Notes under the pieces: generated by a model
Seen by the model: only the letters and a program-made list of their open reading frames with translations
What the model was told of the DNA's origin: nothing
Databases searched by the model: none
Source of the DNA: Demequinaceae bacterium
Lineage (GTDB): Bacteria > Actinomycetota > Actinomycetes > Actinomycetales > Demequinaceae
DNA length: 64,000 bases
Direction: 5' to 3'
Assembly: GCA_016933155.1 (NCBI GenBank)
Contig: JAFGBM010000006.1
Location: forward strand, 20,218-84,217
Part shown: positions 60,324-64,000 of the stretch, one piece after another
Layout of the letters: each line of letters begins with the position of its first letter
Position numbering within the stretch: position 1 is the first letter of the stretch
Position numbers and translations under genes: made by a program

Positions 60324-62183
60324 TCAGTAGGTCAGCCCATAGCCGATCGGGTAAAGGTACTCGTCCCCGGACGAAGCCGACGGCACCTGGGAGAGATCCC
60401 GGGGCCAGTTCATCGGCAGCCGCCCCGTGAAGGGCACATCACCGAAGAGCACATCCGCGACGCCCTCCCCGGCCGTTCCTGGGAGCCAGGCCGCGACGAC
60501 GGCGTCCGCCTTGCCGAGGGCGTCGGTGATGATGACTGGGCGGCCCGAAACCACGACGAGGACGGTGCTGTCGCAACGGCCCTCGAGGGTGTCCAGGACG
60601 GAGAGCCCGGGGAGGGCGAGGTCGGTGGAGTCGCCCACTCCCTCGGCGTAGGGCCGCTCCCCGACGGCGGCCACGCAGACGTCGACCATTCCAGAGTCGG
60701 GGAGTTCGTCGAGGACCGTGACGCCAGCCTCTGCCCGCTCGGTGATGCCTTCCAGGATAGTCGTGCCCGGGATGACCGGACCGGAGTCGCCCTGCCACGA
60801 CATCGTCCACCCGCCGGCCTGGATGCCCATGTCATCGGCGGCGTTCCCCACCACAGCGATGGTCTGCGCTGAATCGGACAGAGGGAGGACGCCGTCGTTC
60901 TCCAGCAGGACGAGGGACTTGGCGACAGCCTCACGGGCGAGGGCGCGGTGCTCCGCGCTGCCGATGGTGTCAAGGAGCGTGGGGTCGGGATAAGGGTTCT
61001 CGAACAGCCCCATCTCGAACTTGACCGTGAGGATGCGGCGGACGGCCTCGTCGATGCGGTCGATCGAGACGTCCCCGCCCATGAGGCTCAGCGAGAGGGC
61101 CTCCTTGAAGGCCTCGGCGTCATAGGGGACCATCACCATGTCGACTCCGGCGTTGACGCATCGGGCGATCGAGTCCTGGAAATCGTCGGGATTGATGTGG
61201 TCGCACCCGGCCCAGTCGGAGACGACGAATCCTGTGAAGCCGAGGTCCTCCCGGAGGGTGTCGGTGACGAGGGCCTGGTTCCCGTGGATCTTGACCCCAT
61301 CCCACGAGGAGAAGCTGACCATGACCGTGCGGGCGCCCGCGTCGATGGCGTCTTGGTACGGCGGCAGGAGGACGTCCCGGAGAAGAGCCGGATTCGCGGG
61401 AGTGTTGCCCTGGTCGAGCAGGTACTGCTGGACGATGAATTGGGTCGACGACCCGTAGACGGTGGAGCCGTCCCCGATGAAGTGCTTCGCGGTCGCGATG
61501 ACGCTGGCGGGGTCGGTGAGGTCGTCGCCTTGGATCCCTCGGATGTAGGCCGCCCCGAGGCTCGCGACGATCACGGGATCCTGGGAGTACGCCTCGTAGG
61601 TCCGGCCCCAGCGGATGTCGCTCGGTATCGCCAGGACGGGCGAGAACGTCCAGCGCACGCCGACCGCGGCCGCCTCCTCCGCCGTCGCCCGCCCGATGCG
61701 CTCGACGAGGTCGGGATCGTTTGCCGCGCCGAGCCCGATCTGGTGGGGGAAGACGGTGCCCCCGTAGAGGGCCCCGAATCCGTGGACGGCGTCGACTCCG
61801 TAGATGATGGGGATCCCCAGGCGGGTATCCTCGACCGCCTCCCGCTGGTGCTCGGCGGTGACCGAGAGCCACTCGTCGGGCGTTCCCGTCCCCACGGTTC
61901 CCCCGCCGTGGAGCACGCTGCCGAGCCACAGGTCCGAAACGTCATCGGGGGACAGCGACCCCTCCTCGATTTGGGCCATCTGCCCGATCTTGTCCTCGGC
62001 GGCCATATGGGAGAGGAGATCGTCGACGCGTTGGTCGATCGGGAGGGAGGGGTCCTGGTACGGGAACTCGAACGACGGACTCGGTGAGGGGGTGGGGGAG
62101 GGGGCGACGTCTTTGCTGCCGCATCCAGTCGCCGCGAGAACCAATATCGCGGCAGAGATCATCCCGACAGTCTGAGTCCTCAT
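60324..62183 (-). CDS. glycoside hydrolase family 3 lipoprotein (beta-glucosidase-like)
   Basis: A 619-residue secreted lipoprotein. The signal peptide ends in the lipobox LAATGC (Cys about 22), then a Ser/Pro linker. The GH3 barrel has TAKHFIGDGST and the predicted nucleophile Asp323 in GFVVSDWAGCDH; the C-terminal alpha/beta sandwich (LLENDGVLPLSDSAQTIAVVG) is complete. It resembles exo-1,3/1,4-beta-glucanases. ATG 62183 is fixed by TACCAT six bases upstream. It is divergent from the repeat-protein gene. Confidence 0.92.
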   Translation of the reverse strand: MRTQTVGMISAAILVLAATGCGSKDVAPSPTPSPSPSFEFPYQDPSLPIDQRVDDLLSHMAAEDKIGQMAQIEEGSLSPDDVSDLWLGSVLHGGGTVGTGTPDEWLSVTAEHQREAVEDTRLGIPIIYGVDAVHGFGALYGGTVFPHQIGLGAANDPDLVERIGRATAEEAAAVGVRWTFSPVLAIPSDIRWGRTYEAYSQDPVIVASLGAAYIRGIQGDDLTDPASVIATAKHFIGDGSTVYGSSTQFIVQQYLLDQGNTPANPALLRDVLLPPYQDAIDAGARTVMVSFSSWDGVKIHGNQALVTDTLREDLGFTGFVVSDWAGCDHINPDDFQDSIARCVNAGVDMVMVPYDAEAFKEALSLSLMGGDVSIDRIDEAVRRILTVKFEMGLFENPYPDPTLLDTIGSAEHRALAREAVAKSLVLLENDGVLPLSDSAQTIAVVGNAADDMGIQAGGWTMSWQGDSGPVIPGTTILEGITERAEAGVTVLDELPDSGMVDVCVAAVGERPYAEGVGDSTDLALPGLSVLDTLEGRCDSTVLVVVSGRPVIITDALGKADAVVAAWLPGTAGEGVADVLFGDVPFTGRLPMNWPRDLSQVPSASSGDEYLYPIGYGLTY

Positions 62184-62189
62184 GCACCC

Positions 62190-62195
62190 ATGGTA
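62190..62195 (-). promoter_or_regulatory. -10 box for leaderless GH3 lipoprotein gene
   Basis: TACCAT on the minus strand ends six bases before the ATG at 62183. Confidence 0.5.
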
Positions 62196-62374
62196 TTGAC
62201 GACCAAGGATTCGGGTGAAGCAAGGGGCGAATGAGGCCGAATCGAAACATGGGCGATCCATCAGACGGTCGGATGACGCTCCACCGGAATTCGAGCGATG
62301 GGGATTCGTCACATCTGCGGGGACTTGGGAATCCGCAAGGTAAAATCGAACGTAGTCCACGTCAAGGAGGCCCC

Positions 62375-64000
62375 ATGGCCCGCCTGAAGCGCGCTACTGC
62401 CCGCGTCGCATTGCTGGCGCTCGCCGTCGGCTCGGCCGTGGGCGCAGGGGCCCTCGTCGCCTCGGCCGCCAGCGGAACGGTCACCCTCACCCTCGCCGGG
62501 GATCATACATACGTCGCGGGAGAGCAGGTCGAACTGGGGATCGCCTATTCCGATACCTCCTTCAGCGGGGTGGCCGAGCTCCAGCGGTGGGATGAGGGGA
62601 ATGCGGCATGGGACTCGATCCTGGAATACGACATGGTCGACGGCGTTGTAGCCGATTTCCTGTACATCCGGGACGGTCTGGGTGAGCCTGAGCAGGTAAG
62701 GGCTGTGGTCGATGGAACCCCCAGTGACGCCATCACCGTGACGCGCGAGGCTTTCGAGTCGAGTGTCACCGGTGATATGGACCTCCTTCCCGGGGATGAG
62801 TCTTTTCTGGGGATCACGACGAATGCCGACTACATGGACGGACCGGCGAACGTCTATACCTGGGACGAAGCGACCGATACCTGGCTGATCTACGACGAGG
62901 TCACCATGGGGGGAGGCGTGGGGGCCTTCCAGCCGGATCCGTGGCGGGCCCGTTCATACATGGTCGGCTTCTATGAGGAGACGGGCGAGTTCGAGAATTT
63001 CTTCAGCGACCGGTTCGATGTCGAGGTGTGGTTCGAGAACCCCTATGTCGAGTGGGACCCGGAGTTCTACTACGGAGAGTCGGTCTACGCCGACCTCCAC
63101 TGGGGCGGTTTCGGCACGAGCGACGTCGTCACGCTTCAGTACTACGTGGAGCCGGTCGGTTCGACGGCCGGATATTGGACGAATAGTGCGCTCGGTTCGG
63201 TGGTCTCGGTCGACGGGTACACGCACGTCGAGTGGCAGGCGGCCGGTACCACCCAGTATCGCTTCAGGGTCTCGCATCTCGACGGCCCTGAGGTTGATCT
63301 CGACCCCTTCACGATGGTCTTGATTCCCTCGGATGTCGTCGCGGTTCCCGACGCTGCTTCGATTCCGGCCAACACTCCGGCGGGGGCGACGGTGACGGTG
63401 GAGCCTGCTCCCGCGACGGGGACGGCGCGGATCCAGTATCTGAATGGAGACGTGTGGACGACGTTCGGTCCCGTGATCACGCTCACGGACGGGACCGGGC
63501 ATGTGGCGTGGAATCCTGGGACATCGGAGTTCACGTACCGATTCGTGTATTGGACGTCCTATTCAGATCCGTTCGAGGTGGGCATCGTCTTCCCGACGGT
63601 GACGGGGACTCCGGATGCTGCTTCGATTCCGCCGATGACTCCTGCGGGGGCCACCGTGACGGTGGATCCCGCTCCGGCTTCTGGGACGGCAAGGATTCAG
63701 TACCTCAATAGGGGGATATGGACGACATTCGGTCCGGAGATCGCCTTGACGGACGGGACCGGGCATGTGACCTGGAATCCGGGGACGTCGGAGTTCACCT
63801 ACCGGTTCGTCTACGGGAATTACATCTCCGACACGTTCACGGTGGGGATTCTCGCCCCGACGGTGACGGGTGTTCCGGACGCGGCTTCGATTCCGCCGGG
63901 GAGTCCGGCGGGAGCGACGGTGACGGTCGATCCTGCCCCCACGACGGGGACGGCCCGGATCCAGTACCTCAACGGAAGCACGTGGACGACGTTCGGTCCG
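62375..64000 (+). CDS. secreted repeat protein, 3' end beyond the window
   Basis: An open frame of 542 codons from ATG 62375 to the window edge with no stop. AAGGAGG at 62364-62370 is the best ribosome site in the window; TAAAAT at 62341-62346 is a likely -10 box. Residues 1-32 are a signal peptide (basic start, hydrophobic core, ALVASAAS cleavage region). Residues 33-323 form a non-repeated domain rich in Trp, Tyr, Asp and Glu. From residue 324 there are 88-residue repeats beginning PDAASIP and containing ATVTV, ARIQYLN, WTTFGP and GTSEFTYRFVY, likely Ig-like beta domains of a surface or extracellular protein. No catalytic motif seen. Confidence 0.85.
   Translation, partial: MARLKRATARVALLALAVGSAVGAGALVASAASGTVTLTLAGDHTYVAGEQVELGIAYSDTSFSGVAELQRWDEGNAAWDSILEYDMVDGVVADFLYIRDGLGEPEQVRAVVDGTPSDAITVTREAFESSVTGDMDLLPGDESFLGITTNADYMDGPANVYTWDEATDTWLIYDEVTMGGGVGAFQPDPWRARSYMVGFYEETGEFENFFSDRFDVEVWFENPYVEWDPEFYYGESVYADLHWGGFGTSDVVTLQYYVEPVGSTAGYWTNSALGSVVSVDGYTHVEWQAAGTTQYRFRVSHLDGPEVDLDPFTMVLIPSDVVAVPDAASIPANTPAGATVTVEPAPATGTARIQYLNGDVWTTFGPVITLTDGTGHVAWNPGTSEFTYRFVYWTSYSDPFEVGIVFPTVTGTPDAASIPPMTPAGATVTVDPAPASGTARIQYLNRGIWTTFGPEIALTDGTGHVTWNPGTSEFTYRFVYGNYISDTFTVGILAPTVTGVPDAASIPPGSPAGATVTVDPAPTTGTARIQYLNGSTWTTFGP
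63344..63607 (+). repeat. 88-residue repeat, copy 1
   Basis: 264 bases beginning GTTCCCGACGCTGCTTCG. It encodes one unit of the secreted protein. Confidence 0.85.
63608..63871 (+). repeat. 88-residue repeat, copy 2
   Basis: 264 bases, the same length as copy 1, with high identity at DNA and protein level (ACGGACGGGACCGGGCATGT is shared). Confidence 0.85.
63872..64000 (+). repeat. 88-residue repeat, copy 3 (cut by window end)
   Basis: The first 129 bases of a third unit, in register with the earlier two; the array probably continues. Confidence 0.8.

Noticed and set aside
63142..63766. minus-strand frames opposite the repeat protein
   Set aside because: They mirror the repeats of the plus-strand gene, have no ribosome sites, and the plus-strand frame has a signal peptide and perfect register.

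Overview
The window is chromosomal DNA from a high-GC Gram-positive bacterium of the phylum Actinomycetota, most like the order Micrococcales. Supporting markers are WhiB, GuaB3, DUF6350, DUF3017 and DUF222-HNH proteins, frequent GTG starts, and many genes with a TANNNT-type -10 box exactly six bases before the start codon, the mark of leaderless transcripts. The rpoA operon lacks rpsD between rpsK and rpoA, as I recall for several Micrococcales. I do not assign a genus.

Layout. 0-6.7 kb: translation and transcription core (infA, rpmJ, rpsM, rpsK, rpoA, rplQ, truA), then a separately promoted rplM-rpsI-glmM unit with a structured leader. 6.7-16 kb: DedA, coaA, glmS, acpS, alr and the t6A tRNA modification set tsaE-tsaB-rimI-tsaD, plus a NagZ-like GH3 enzyme; amino-sugar and D-alanine supply for peptidoglycan sit together. 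16-30 kb: groES under a perfect CIRCE operator, whiB, guaB, GuaB3, a glutamine amidotransferase, pta-ackA, two tandem diguanylate cyclases, guaA. 30-33.5 kb: a PspC envelope-stress protein divergent from a histidine kinase/LuxR regulator pair.

33.5-40.4 kb is an accessory island. It holds a lower-GC two-gene cassette (SMC/ABC-like ATPase plus TOPRIM-like protein) that looks like an anti-phage system, a dead fragment of an MmeI-type restriction-methylase gene, a hydrolase/WYL-regulator pair bracketed by diverged direct repeats, a NYN-domain nuclease preceded by a promoter and an intrinsic terminator, a membrane-anchored HExxH protein, and a DUF222-HNH protein. This is where an undescribed system is most likely.

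40.4-64 kb returns to core content: GAF-GGDEF protein, pcrA, ldh, DUF2510 protein, MMPL exporter divergent from a second kinase/regulator pair, sucCD, DUF6350, purN-purH, DUF3017, aquaporin, icd-mdh, a GH3 lipoprotein, and the start of a secreted protein with near-identical 88-residue repeats that runs off the window end. No rRNA, tRNA, CRISPR array or insertion sequence was recognised.
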